Source of the DNA: Sedimenticola thiotaurini
GTDB lineage: Bacteria > Pseudomonadota > Gammaproteobacteria > Chromatiales > Chromatiaceae
Assembly: GCF_001007875.1 (NCBI RefSeq)
Contig: NZ_CP011412.1
Coordinates: 3,720,001-3,784,000, forward strand
Length of the DNA stretch: 64,000 nucleotides
Direction of reading: 5' to 3'
Shown: positions 1-8,891 of the stretch, piece after piece
Numbering within the stretch: position 1 is the first letter of the stretch
Layout: every line of letters begins with the position of its first letter
Notes under the pieces: generated by a model
Database searches by the model: none
Told to the model about the DNA's origin: nothing
The model's input: the letters and a program-made list of their open reading frames with translations, nothing else
Made by a program: the position numbers and the translations under genes

Positions 1-739
1 CGTTCCCGGTGGTCTGTTCAGCCAGTTGTTCGGTCGACATCCCCTTGAGTTGGGCGATGGTGGAGAGTATCTCCGGCAGATAGGCCGGCTCGTTACGTTC
101 ACCCCGGTGTGTCGCCGTCGGCTGGTCAGGGGAGTCGGTCTCCAGGAGTAGGGCGTTACAGGGCAGCCAGGCGATGAGACTGCGCAGACGGTGGGCGTTG
201 CTATAGGTGCTGGGGCCGCCAAAACCCAGCATGAATCCCATTTCCATCAGTCGTTCGGCCTGTTGTCGACTGCCAGAAAAACTGTGCAGAACCCCGGTAA
301 GACCGGGATAGCGGCGCAGGGTCAGGATTACCTGCTCAACCGCTTTGCGGGCGTGAATGATCACCGGCAGCCGGTACTGTTGGGCCAGTTCAAGTTGCGC
401 TTCAAAGAAGCGCTGCTGCCGCTCTTTATCCGGTTCGGGGATATAAAAATCCAGGCCGCACTCTCCGACCGCGACCGCATCGCCCTGTTCCAGCAGATTG
501 TCCAGGCGGGTCAGGTCCTGTTCGCTGTGTTCCGGCATGAACATCGGATGCAGCCCATAGGCCGGGTAGAGTTGGGGACGGTGGGCGCAGAGTTGTCCCT
601 GGCTGGTCCAGCCCGAGGCCCGGATAGCCGCCACGATCATGGCGCTGACGCCGGCTGTTCTGGCCCGTTCCAGCATCTGTTCAAAATCGGGCGCGAAAGC
701 GGGGTGATCCAGATGGGTATGGGTATCGATGAGTTCCAT
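1..739 (-). CDS. TatD family metal-dependent hydrolase (3' end off the left edge)
   Basis: Partial gene read leftward off the window edge; about 246 codons are visible and only the last few are missing, since the sequence is already in the C-terminal TTEN-like helix (EQTTGN). The start is ATG at 737-739. Metal-binding motifs of the TatD amidohydrolase family are visible: DTHTHLDH at the N-terminus (H7, H9), VGECGLDFY, VIIHARKA, GVLHSFSG and LETDSPD. Family members are divalent-metal-dependent 3'-5' exonucleases/DNases acting in the cytoplasm. It is divergent from exonuclease III. Which of the TatD/YcfH/YjjV paralogues it matches cannot be settled here. Confidence 0.9.
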   Translation of the reverse strand, partial: MELIDTHTHLDHPAFAPDFEQMLERARTAGVSAMIVAAIRASGWTSQGQLCAHRPQLYPAYGLHPMFMPEHSEQDLTRLDNLLEQGDAVAVGECGLDFYIPEPDKERQQRFFEAQLELAQQYRLPVIIHARKAVEQVILTLRRYPGLTGVLHSFSGSRQQAERLMEMGFMLGFGGPSTYSNAHRLRSLIAWLPCNALLLETDSPDQPTATHRGERNEPAYLPEILSTIAQLKGMSTEQLAEQTTGN

Positions 740-870
740 ATCAGCTAGTATAAACAACCGGCGATTGGTAAGGCATCTGCTGTTCTGGCCGGGGTGTCAT
801 GTTAAGGTTTCCTGGCGGCAGCCGCTCGGCGCCAGGTATTGTCTCTATTGAAAAGCAGGTGGAAGTGGTT

Positions 871-1686
871 ATGAAAATTGTCTCGTTCAACACCAATGGT
901 ATCCGGGTTCGTGAACATCAACTGGCCAGGCTGAAGGAGCGCTATGATCCGGATGTGATCGGTATCCAGGAGACCAAAGTGCAGGACTCGGAGTTTCCTG
1001 TTGAGATGATCGAATCCCTGGGCTACCGGGCCCATTTCCACGGTCAGAAGGGTCATTACGGTGTGGCGCTGTTGTCGAAACAGGAACCCCAGCTGATTGA
1101 GAAAGGTTATCCGTTTGATAGCCCGGACGCCCAGCGCCGGATTATCTGCGGCCAATACGCCACCCCGTCGGGACAGAGTGTCAAAATCATCAACGGCTAT
1201 TTTCCGCAGGGTGACAGTCGTGAGCACCCGGTCAAGTTTCCTGCCAAGGCGCAATTCTATCGGGATCTCATGCGTTACCTGCAGGAGCGTTTCTCCCCGG
1301 ACGAGCCGGTGTTGGTGATCGGGGATATGAATATCGCCCGTCTGGATAAGGATATCGGCATCGGGGCCGACAACGCCAAACGCTGGCTTAAAAGCGGTAA
1401 ATGCAGCTTTCTGCCCGAGGAGCGGGAGTGGATGGATCGCCTGCTGGCGTGGGGTCTGTCCGATACCTATCGTGCGCTTCATCCGGATGTGGAAGATCGT
1501 TTCAGCTGGTTTGACTATCGCAGTCGGGGTTTTGACCGGGAGCCGAAGCGGGGCTTGCGTATCGACCTGATACTGGCCACTGCCGGCCTGTTGAACTGCT
1601 GCACGGATGCGGGAATAGCCTATGATATAAGGGAGATGGAGAAGCCATCCGATCACTGTCCCGTGTGGGCGGAATTTGCGATCTGA
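871..1686 (+). CDS. xthA: Exodeoxyribonuclease III
   Basis: 271-residue EEP-fold nuclease. It opens [14 protein letters not shown] and carries IQETKVQD (metal-binding Glu), GDMNIAR (catalytic Asp/Asn), and [10 protein letters not shown] at the C-terminus (catalytic His). The function is AP endonuclease plus 3'-5' exonuclease in base excision repair. An upstream in-frame start at 799 exists, but ATG at 871 begins exactly at the conserved family N-terminus and follows a purine-rich stretch (GGTGGAAG), so 871 is chosen. The next gene starts 6 bp after the stop, suggesting co-transcription. Confidence 0.93.
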   Translation: MKIVSFNTNGIRVREHQLARLKERYDPDVIGIQETKVQDSEFPVEMIESLGYRAHFHGQKGHYGVALLSKQEPQLIEKGYPFDSPDAQRRIICGQYATPSGQSVKIINGYFPQGDSREHPVKFPAKAQFYRDLMRYLQERFSPDEPVLVIGDMNIARLDKDIGIGADNAKRWLKSGKCSFLPEEREWMDRLLAWGLSDTYRALHPDVEDRFSWFDYRSRGFDREPKRGLRIDLILATAGLLNCCTDAGIAYDIREMEKPSDHCPVWAEFAI

Positions 1687-1691
1687 GCACT

Positions 1692-2060
1692 ATGGAATCG
1701 AAGACACAGTTTCTGAATGACTGGGAAGGGGGCGGGGTAGAGCTGATCAAGCGCGCCTTCAAGATCGGCGATGAGAGTCTGTCCGGGATTGAACTGTTAC
1801 TCGCCTCATACTCCCGTGATGCCTTCTGCGGTGAGGCTTTTGTCCTGTTCCGCCGGGGCATGTCCCTTTATGAGGTGAATGCCAGCCATGACTCCAGCGA
1901 TGGCATGGATGGACAGTGGGAACCGGAAGAGACCCTGCTGATGGCACTGGAGTTTCGCCTGGAACGGGGACGCCTGGGGCTGCGCACCGATGGCAAGAAC
2001 CTGTTTGCCGATGAACTCCGATTTCTGCTGGCGGAACTGAAGGCCAACGGCTTCAGCTAA
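1692..2060 (+). CDS. Hypothetical protein, 122 aa
   Basis: Small acidic soluble protein starting 6 bp after xthA. No signal peptide or membrane segment is seen. The body alternates helix- and strand-like stretches with two Gly-Arg runs (ERGRLGLRTDGKN). I do not recognise the family. The ATG at 1692 is preferred to the upstream start at 1665, which lies inside xthA. Its 3' end overlaps the converging PAP2 gene by 8 bp. Spacing suggests it is read with xthA; no function is inferred. Confidence 0.7.
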   Translation: MESKTQFLNDWEGGGVELIKRAFKIGDESLSGIELLLASYSRDAFCGEAFVLFRRGMSLYEVNASHDSSDGMDGQWEPEETLLMALEFRLERGRLGLRTDGKNLFADELRFLLAELKANGFS

Positions 2061-2784
2061 GGCCGAAGCGCCGGAACAGCCGCTTCACCTGCTGTTCAAA
2101 CCAGTCCAGCAGCCGCCGGTGCAGCGGGGTGGCAAACAGCCAGCTGAGGGCGATCAGTCCGATACTCAGGGCGCCCACAATCTCATCTGTAACCCAGTGC
2201 GCGCCGCTCATCAGCCGGGGCAGGGTGAAAACAACCATGAACAGCAGCGCCAGCACGCCGTGCAGCCGTGGCAGGTAGGCGATGGCGAAGCCGGCACACA
2301 GCAGTAGCACCAGGCCATGATCGCCGGGAAAACTGTCCGATGAGTAATCCTTGGTGGGTATGTCCGGCACCAGTTGGGTCAGGCGTAACGCCTCCGGGAA
2401 CTGGGCCGTTGCGCTGGGTCGTTCAATCGGTATCTCTTTGCTGATCGCCATCACCAACAGCAGGGTGGTGAACATCAGCAGCCCCACCGCGATATAGTGT
2501 TGCAGACGCTTCCGGTCCCGCAGCAGGGCCTGGTGGGCAAACAGCAGCAGCATGGCTACTGCGGCAACCAGATCAAAGGCCCGGTTGTTGGCAATGGCCC
2601 AGAGACGCCGCCACTCCTCGCTCCACTCCAGAGAGCGGTTCATCGCCCAGAACAGCTGTTCGTCGAACGCCAGCCACAGGCCGCGGGTGGGTTCGATCAG
2701 CCAACTGAGCATCAACAGCAGGCCGATCAGGTTGGCCAGGATCAATGGGGTCTTGTGCCAATCGGTATGCGGGGTGTTATTCAA
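2053..2784 (-). CDS. PAP2-superfamily membrane phosphatase
   Basis: 243 residues with about six hydrophobic segments. The three-part acid phosphatase signature is present: KEIPIERPS (Lys and Arg-Pro), SSDSFPGDHG (Ser-Gly-Asp-His) and PRLMSGAHWVTDEI (Arg, His, Asp). The SFPGDH form resembles lipid-phosphate and lipid A-related phosphatases acting on undecaprenyl-PP or lipid A at the periplasmic face; the substrate is an inference. The start is a TTG (2782-2784) overlapping the mtaB stop as TTGA, with AGGAAA upstream inside mtaB, so translational coupling to mtaB is likely. No in-frame ATG is available. Confidence 0.82.
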   Translation of the reverse strand: MNNTPHTDWHKTPLILANLIGLLLMLSWLIEPTRGLWLAFDEQLFWAMNRSLEWSEEWRRLWAIANNRAFDLVAAVAMLLLFAHQALLRDRKRLQHYIAVGLLMFTTLLLVMAISKEIPIERPSATAQFPEALRLTQLVPDIPTKDYSSDSFPGDHGLVLLLCAGFAIAYLPRLHGVLALLFMVVFTLPRLMSGAHWVTDEIVGALSIGLIALSWLFATPLHRRLLDWFEQQVKRLFRRFGLS

Positions 2785-4079
2785 AACCGGGTTTCCTGTT
2801 CAAGGGTTGCAGTCAGGGCATCGCCCGAATCGGTGAGCTGTTGCAGCTGGACATCGACCACGCGGTTCTCCAGATCACGCTGTGGCGCAGCCGGAATGTT
2901 CACACGCAGGAAACTGGGGGTGTAACCGCTCCAGCCAGTTGGGGTTCCTGCCAGCCGGCTCTCCACCAGTACGGGAAAACGGCGCCCGATGAAGCGCATC
3001 AATGTCTCCCGCTTGAGCCGTTCCCCCAGTTCATGGAGCACTTCGCTGCGCTCACGGATCAGTTCGCGGGGAATCGGGTTCGGCAACTGTGCGGCCCGGG
3101 TGCCGGGGCGTTGGGAATAGGCGAAGATATGCAGATGGCCGAAACCGATCTGCTCGACAAAGTGCAGAGTCTGTTGCCACTCCTGCTCGGTTTCACCGGG
3201 AAAGCCGACAATGATATCGGTGGTCAGGTTGATGTCCGGTACCCGCTGGCGTGCCTGTTCAGCTAGGCGTAAAAACTCCCCGCTCTTGCACCGCCTGGCC
3301 ATCCGTTTCAGGACTGAATCGGCGCCACTTTGGATGGGCAGGTGGAGGTGGGGCATCATGCGGGGATTGTCGAACAGCTCCCAGAACTGCAGCGGCAGAT
3401 CCCAGGGCTCCACCGCTCCCAGTCGCAGACGGGGGATACTGGTGCGTTCCAGCACCGCCCGGATCAGCTGATAGAGGTCACTGCCGGTATCACTGCCATA
3501 ACCGCCGATATGGACCCCGGTGAGCACCACTTCCTGAAATCCCTGCGCTACCCGGTCATTGATCTCGGCCACCACCTGGTCGATCGGTTTGGAGCGCTCC
3601 GCCCCCCGGGCCACGGTGACGATACAGAAGGTGCACTGGTAACGACAGCCATCCTGGACCTTGATGAAGGCGCGCTGCCGCCCCCGGCTGAGCAGACTGG
3701 ACTCGCCCGGCGCGGTGGCCTGTTCCGGCATGGCATGCAGATCCAGCTCCCGGGTGGCGATCTCCACCAGGCGCTCCTTGTCCCGGTTGTCCACCACCAG
3801 GTCAATGCCGAGAGTTTCGCTGCTTTCACTGGGATTGAGGGTGGCGTAACAACCGCTGACCACCAGCTTGGCCTGGGGATTCTGGCGTTGGGCACGGCTC
3901 AACAATTTGCGTGACTTGCGTACCGCCTCGCCGGTAACGGCGCAGGTGTTGACCACCACCAGGTCGGCGTCAGTCAGCTCGCCGGTGATCTGGTGACCGC
4001 GGCTTTCAAAATCGCGGGACCAGCTCTCCAGTTCGGCTTCATTGAGCCGGCAGCCCAGGGTTTTCAGGTGTATGCGCAT
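2781..4079 (-). CDS. mtaB: tRNA (t6A37) methylthiotransferase MtaB
   Basis: 432-residue radical-SAM methylthiotransferase that would convert t6A37 to ms2t6A in ANN-decoding tRNAs. The N-terminal UPF0004 domain has cluster cysteines C10, C46 and C77; the radical-SAM triad is C145-x3-C149-x2-C152 (GCRYQCTFC); a TRAM-like tail follows. MRIHLKTLGCRLNE is the classical MtaB opening, so ATG at 4079 is used rather than the longer frame from 4142. MtaB is favoured over MiaB and RimO by the GCRLNEAE start and the IVTVARG loop. It is followed by the overlapping PAP2 gene. Confidence 0.9.
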   Translation of the reverse strand: MRIHLKTLGCRLNEAELESWSRDFESRGHQITGELTDADLVVVNTCAVTGEAVRKSRKLLSRAQRQNPQAKLVVSGCYATLNPSESSETLGIDLVVDNRDKERLVEIATRELDLHAMPEQATAPGESSLLSRGRQRAFIKVQDGCRYQCTFCIVTVARGAERSKPIDQVVAEINDRVAQGFQEVVLTGVHIGGYGSDTGSDLYQLIRAVLERTSIPRLRLGAVEPWDLPLQFWELFDNPRMMPHLHLPIQSGADSVLKRMARRCKSGEFLRLAEQARQRVPDINLTTDIIVGFPGETEQEWQQTLHFVEQIGFGHLHIFAYSQRPGTRAAQLPNPIPRELIRERSEVLHELGERLKRETLMRFIGRRFPVLVESRLAGTPTGWSGYTPSFLRVNIPAAPQRDLENRVVDVQLQQLTDSGDALTATLEQETRF

Positions 4080-4311
4080 CGGATTGATCAGTTTGACGGA
4101 GCAGAATCCGGGCAAGTTTACGGTTGTCCGTCGGGGATGCAAGCGGTTGGCGACTATTTTGTCTGCCGGGACGGGCTCACCGGATGAGTCCGGGCCGGTT
4201 TAAGCTGTGGGAATCGCCACTTCTATTCATGTAACATACTGTTACTATTTGAAAAACAACCGGCTGTCGGCCGATTGTCGAATACTGCATGAGTGCAAAG
4301 GAAAACCCATA

Positions 4312-5742
4312 ATGAGTCTATGGTTTCAACAGTTGATGATTTACCGTGATGCGATCCTGCTGGCGGTGGCACTGCTGCTCCTGTTGCTGGTATGGGGACT
4401 CTGGTACCGGCAGTCGACCCTCTCCCGGCGGGTGCTGGAACAGCAGATGCGCGCGCAATCGGACAGCGATAGCCTGGAATTGCTGATCAGAGAGCAGGGG
4501 CGGCAGCTGGGTCAGCTGCTGCAGGATGACCGGGAGCGACAACGGGAGATTGCCCACCAGCTGCAACAGCAGCTGCAGCGGTTGACGGCACACTCCCATC
4601 AGGCGACGGAACGCCGCCTTGGGGAACTGCAGCAGGCCCTGCTGCAGGACAGCGGCCAACTCAGGCTCGATCTGACCGAGCGTTTTGAACAGCTGCAGCA
4701 GCGGGTCACCCAAACCTTGTCCGATGGCCGGATCGCCCAGCAGGAGGGCCTGGCCCAGGGGCTGGAAGGGGTAGGGCGGCAGTTGATGGATGGCCTCACC
4801 CGCACCACGGAGTCCCTGGGTAAGCAGGTGGCCGGGTTGACCGAGCGTACCGATCAGCGCCTGAAAGAGATTGGTGGTCTGGTAGAGAAGCGACTCCACG
4901 AGGGCTTCGAAAAGAGTAACGAGACCTTCAATCGGGTGCTACAGCATCTCTCCCGGATCGATGAGGCACAGAAGCGGATCACCGAACTCTCCTCCAACGT
5001 AGTCAGTCTGCAGGAGGTGCTGGCCGACAAGCGTTCCCGGGGGGCATTTGGCGAGGTACAACTGAGCGGGCTGGTGGCCAACCTGATGCCGGAAAACAGC
5101 TACGCTCTGCAATACACCCTCAGCAACAGGACCCGGGTCGACTGCATGCTGTTTCTGCCGGAACCCACCGGCAAAATCGCTATCGATGCCAAATTCCCCC
5201 TGGAGAGCTATCGACGAATGACCGACAACGACGCCCCGGAAGCGGAGCGCAGCCGGGCGGCCAGCCAGTTCCGGCAGGATATCCGCAAACATATCGATGA
5301 TATTGCCGACAAATACATTATCCCGGGTGAAACCTCTGATGGCGCAGTGATGTTCATCCCCGCCGAGGCGGTCTTCGCGGAGATCCATGCTCACTATCCC
5401 GACCTGGTGGAGGCGGCGGGCCGGCGGCGGGTCTGGCTGGTCTCACCCACCACCATGATGGCCATCCTGACCACCGCCCGGGCGGTGCTGAAAGATGCCG
5501 ATACCCGGGAGCAACTCCATCTCATCCAGCACCACCTGCATCTGCTCTCCAAGGACTTCGGCCGTTTCCGGGGACGGATGGACAAACTGGCGGTGCACAT
5601 CCGCCAGGCCCACGATGACGTCAAGGATGTGAATATATCGGCCCAGAAGATCAGCAAACGGTTCGTGCAGATTGAACGGGTGGAGTTGGAGGATCTGCCG
5701 ACGCCGGAGGCTACAGCGGTGGAGGCGGAGAAGCACCACTAG
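4312..5742 (+). CDS. rmuC: DNA recombination protein RmuC
   Basis: 476 residues. One N-terminal membrane segment (about residues 11-30) is followed by a long glutamine-rich coiled coil (about 40-250) and the conserved RmuC nuclease-like domain (about 270-440) with AIDAKFPLESY and VMFIPAEAVFAEI. RmuC is tied to limiting inversions and recombination at repeats and has a PD-(D/E)xK-like core. ATG at 4312 is preceded by AAAGGA and starts just before the membrane helix, so the longer frame from 4207 is rejected. It stands alone between mtaB (divergent) and the CsgG-like gene. Confidence 0.9.
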   Translation: MSLWFQQLMIYRDAILLAVALLLLLLVWGLWYRQSTLSRRVLEQQMRAQSDSDSLELLIREQGRQLGQLLQDDRERQREIAHQLQQQLQRLTAHSHQATERRLGELQQALLQDSGQLRLDLTERFEQLQQRVTQTLSDGRIAQQEGLAQGLEGVGRQLMDGLTRTTESLGKQVAGLTERTDQRLKEIGGLVEKRLHEGFEKSNETFNRVLQHLSRIDEAQKRITELSSNVVSLQEVLADKRSRGAFGEVQLSGLVANLMPENSYALQYTLSNRTRVDCMLFLPEPTGKIAIDAKFPLESYRRMTDNDAPEAERSRAASQFRQDIRKHIDDIADKYIIPGETSDGAVMFIPAEAVFAEIHAHYPDLVEAAGRRRVWLVSPTTMMAILTTARAVLKDADTREQLHLIQHHLHLLSKDFGRFRGRMDKLAVHIRQAHDDVKDVNISAQKISKRFVQIERVELEDLPTPEATAVEAEKHH

Positions 5743-5989
5743 TTTGCGCCCCTTCCGGCCCCCGGCCGGGACTGGTCGCAACCTGCCGGTTCGATGCCTG
5801 GTCGACGGGGCTGGGCGCCATTGAAAAAACGGCTGAATCGGGAGCTTGGTGTGGCTGGTGATTACGGCCGGCTCAGGGATAAAACCGGCTAAATCGCGTT
5901 GGGGCCGAGCGCTGTTTTACGTTATATTGCGTTCACTCTGCGCCTGCGAACCGTGGCGTAATGGAGATAATTTTACTGGAGGAATGGGG

Positions 5990-7222
5990 ATGCGGTTGTT
6001 CAAACAAGGAGTCTTGCTCGTTGGGTTGGGGTTGGCGTTGGGTTTTCTATCCGTTGCTCGGGCCGATTTTGTCGCTTTTTCGGTCACCGAAGCGGGAGAA
6101 CGGTTGCCCTTGCCAAAGGACATCAACAGTATTGATGTGGAGTACCTGGTGAACGTGGAATGGGGCAAGTACAGTGGTAACAAGACCCGTATCGGTGTGC
6201 TGAAGGTGGAGAATAACTCCAGCTCCTCATCGGTCAATATCACCGGGCCGGGAGGTACGGTCACTTATGATGCCGGTCGTGGTGGAGTGCCGGTGCAGGG
6301 TATTGAAGCCATTTTGACCGATGTGATGCACCGTACCGGCCGTTTCCGCATGGTGGAGCGCAAGGTGCTGGATCAGACCCTGCGTGAGCAGGATCTCGGT
6401 GCGTCCGGCCGGATAGCCAAGCCGTCCGCAGCCAAGGTGGGGCAGGTGTTGGGCGCCGAGTATCTGTTTCAGGCGGTGGTGACCAATTACGAGGATGGCG
6501 TGGAGCAGAAAGGGGGTGGCCTGGGCGGCCTGATCGGGGGCAGCGCCGGCGCACTGCTGGGCGGTCTGTCGATGAAATCCAGCAAGGCGATCATCGGCAT
6601 GAACTTTCGCCTGATCGATGCTGAGACCAGTGAGATTATCTATACCGACCAGGTGCAGGTGGACCTCTCCTCGTCCGGACTCAATTTTGGGGGGCTCGGG
6701 TTTACCGGTGGTGTCGGCCTGGGGGGGTTCCTGTCTGATTATGCCAAGACCCCGATTGGCCACGCGGTGATTGCGGCGGTCAACAAAGGGGTGTTCGATC
6801 TGGTGGGCCAGGTTGGCAGTAAGGCCCCGTCCGGTTCGGTGGTTCAGGTCAAGAAAGGCAAGGTATACCTCAACCTGGGCCAGGGGGTGGTCTCTCCCGG
6901 GGATCGTCTGACCCTGATGGAGCGCGGTGAAAAACTGATTGATCCGGAGACCGGTATTGAGCTGGGAGGTGAGGATGAACCGATTGGCGAACTGCAGGTG
7001 ACTGCGGTCAAGGAGAAATACTCCCTGGCCAAGCCGGTGGGGATCAAGCTCTCCAGAATCAAACGGGGTAATAAGGTGGTGTCCCAGAGCAAGGCGGATC
7101 CGCTGATGTACGCCAGTTCCTTTACCCCTCCCAAGAAGAGCGGTGGATTCTTCGGCGGCGGCAACAATAACAGTAACACCAGCTCCGAATCCGGTAACTG
7201 GGGTACCAACCCGGATCGGTAA
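5990..7222 (+). CDS. CsgG/HfaB-family secreted protein
   Basis: 410 residues with a signal peptide (hydrophobic run VLLVGLGLALGFLSV, then ARA-D). The central region matches the CsgG/HfaB fold: VQGIEAILTDVMHRTGRFRMVER, LGAEYLFQAVVTNYED, and glycine-rich loops around GGLGGLIGGSAGALLGG. The C-terminus is low-complexity Gly/Asn/Ser. CsgG proteins form outer-membrane secretion pores, but this one lacks a lipobox and has no curli genes near, so a pore is not assured. ATG at 5990 is chosen over 5984 because GGAGG (5978-5982) lies 7 bp upstream. A strong terminator follows. Confidence 0.8.
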   Translation: MRLFKQGVLLVGLGLALGFLSVARADFVAFSVTEAGERLPLPKDINSIDVEYLVNVEWGKYSGNKTRIGVLKVENNSSSSSVNITGPGGTVTYDAGRGGVPVQGIEAILTDVMHRTGRFRMVERKVLDQTLREQDLGASGRIAKPSAAKVGQVLGAEYLFQAVVTNYEDGVEQKGGGLGGLIGGSAGALLGGLSMKSSKAIIGMNFRLIDAETSEIIYTDQVQVDLSSSGLNFGGLGFTGGVGLGGFLSDYAKTPIGHAVIAAVNKGVFDLVGQVGSKAPSGSVVQVKKGKVYLNLGQGVVSPGDRLTLMERGEKLIDPETGIELGGEDEPIGELQVTAVKEKYSLAKPVGIKLSRIKRGNKVVSQSKADPLMYASSFTPPKKSGGFFGGGNNNSNTSSESGNWGTNPDR

Positions 7223-7231
7223 CAGCTACAG

Positions 7232-7272
7232 GTCCGGAGAGGGGCCGTTATGGGCACCTCTCCGGACGTTTT
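7232..7272 (+). terminator. Intrinsic terminator after the CsgG-like gene
   Basis: Perfect 11-bp inverted repeat GTCCGGAGAGG (7232-7242) / CCTCTCCGGAC (7257-7267) followed by GTTTT. It ends the rightward CsgG-like transcript and touches the 3' end of the converging rhodanese gene. Confidence 0.85.
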
Positions 7273-7699
7273 AACACTGTTCCCAGGGCAGGCCGTGATA
7301 ACGCCAGCCATTCAGGGAACTGCGCTGATGGTGATCGTTCAGCTCTCCCTCAAACCCCTCGTCGACATGATAGACCTGATGGAAGTCCGCCTCGATCAGC
7401 GCCTTGCCCGCTTCCAGAGAACGTTTGCCACTGCGGCAGATCAGGATCACCGGCGCACAGCCTTCATCTTCACTACAGGTGACACCACCCAGTACCAGTT
7501 TGCGGATCTCTGTGACGAAATGGGGGTTGATGGTCCAGTCAGGCTCATCAATCCAGGGTACATGAACCGCCCCCTTGGCGTGGCCAACAAACAGAAACTC
7601 CATGCTTGAGCGGATATCCACCAGGATCGCCCTGGGGTCATCTTCCAGCATTTTGTAGGCCTGCTGCGGATTCAGCGGGATCGGTTCAGCATTGCTCAT
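7271..7699 (-). CDS. Rhodanese-like sulfurtransferase
   Basis: 142-residue single-domain rhodanese. AILVDIRSSMEF is the CH2A-type motif and ILICRSGKRS the active-site loop, with the catalytic Cys followed by R-S-G-K-R. There is no signal peptide, so it is cytoplasmic. A sulfur-transfer role fits the host's metabolism, but the partner is unknown. ATG at 7697-7699 is chosen over the upstream 7756 start because the rhodanese fold begins directly after it (MSNAEPIPLNPQQAY). It is divergent from the acyltransferase gene. Confidence 0.85.
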   Translation of the reverse strand: MSNAEPIPLNPQQAYKMLEDDPRAILVDIRSSMEFLFVGHAKGAVHVPWIDEPDWTINPHFVTEIRKLVLGGVTCSEDEGCAPVILICRSGKRSLEAGKALIEADFHQVYHVDEGFEGELNDHHQRSSLNGWRYHGLPWEQC

Positions 7700-7780
7700 C
7701 ACTCTACTCCTGGTCTGATTTCGGTATCTTTTGGGGCCGGAGTATAATACCGGCAATCCACTTAGTAATAAATATACCTT

Positions 7781-8683
7781 ATGCGAGACAAAGTAATACT
7801 TTTCATTCTAGCCATTTTTTCCCGGTTGCCCCTCTCTGTGGCCCAGGGACTTGGCGGAGTGATTGGTCGCATCGCCTATCGGGTGCCCAACAAGGAGCGC
7901 AAGATCGCCGAAATCAATATCAATACCTGCTTTCCCGAGTTCGATCCTGACCAGCGCAGGGCGCTGCTCAGGGCGAGCATGATCGAGGAGGCGAAAGGGT
8001 TGGTGGAGATGCCGGTGGTGTGGGCTTCCAATCCCGACCGATGGGTCGACCAGATGCAGGTCGGCGAAGGGAGCGAGCTGTTCGATGCGGCCCTGCGTCA
8101 GGGCAAAGGGGTGATTGCGGTCGGCCCCCATCTGGGTAACTGGGAGGTTGGTCTGCACTACCTCACTTCGCTGGCAAAAGTGACCGCTATCTATCGACCG
8201 CCGCGTCAGGCGGGCCTGGATGGACTGCTCAAGGAGGGACGCTCCAAGGGGGGCGCAACCCTGGTGCCGGCCACCCCCAAAGGGGTGCGTTCGCTGTTTG
8301 GTGCGTTGCGGCGGGGTGAAGTGATGGCCCTGCTGGCCGACCAGCAACCCAAGGCGGCCGGGCGACAGGGCGGCGTATACGCCCCCTTTTTTGGCCATCC
8401 TGCACTTACCATGGTGCTGGTTGGACGTCTGGCGCAAAAGACCGGTGCCCCGGTGCTGTTCTGGTTTGCGGAGCGCCTGCCCCGGGCCGGTGGGTATCGG
8501 ATGCATTGGTTTGAAGCGCCGGCAGAGATCTACAGCGAAGATCCGGAGGAGACCGCGGCGGCACTCAATCGTGGACTGGAAGCCTGTATACGCCGGGCCC
8601 CGGCCCAGTATCTCTGGAGTTACAAGCGTTTCACCAGCCAGCCGGAAGGGGTGATTTCGCCCTACTACAGACCCGCATCCTGA
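7781..8683 (+). CDS. Lysophospholipid/lipid A acyltransferase (LpxL/HtrB family)
   Basis: 300 residues. An N-terminal membrane anchor (VILFILAIFSRLPLSVAQ) is followed by the LPLAT domain with the catalytic HLGNWE (HX4E) motif, LADQQPK, and the C-terminal YLWSYKRF signature. It would add a secondary acyl chain to lipid A on the inner leaflet of the inner membrane. LpxL versus LpxM and chain specificity are not decidable here. The ribosome site before ATG 7781 is weak. The gene appears monocistronic. Confidence 0.88.
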   Translation: MRDKVILFILAIFSRLPLSVAQGLGGVIGRIAYRVPNKERKIAEININTCFPEFDPDQRRALLRASMIEEAKGLVEMPVVWASNPDRWVDQMQVGEGSELFDAALRQGKGVIAVGPHLGNWEVGLHYLTSLAKVTAIYRPPRQAGLDGLLKEGRSKGGATLVPATPKGVRSLFGALRRGEVMALLADQQPKAAGRQGGVYAPFFGHPALTMVLVGRLAQKTGAPVLFWFAERLPRAGGYRMHWFEAPAEIYSEDPEETAAALNRGLEACIRRAPAQYLWSYKRFTSQPEGVISPYYRPAS

Positions 8684-8891
8684 GATCCCCCGCTGGACTG
8701 AACTGCCGGCTTCGAAACATTTTTGGTTGATAAATGCCCCGTCTTCCGGTTGCCGGGATGACGTTGATTTGCCTCCGCTGACTCCCCCACGCCAGTCGCT
8801 CTACTACCCAATTTGTCAAATTTTTTAAAGAGTTGCTGCTGATTTGCCGATAAACAGTCCACAATAGGATCGAAAGGGATCGGGCCGAGCG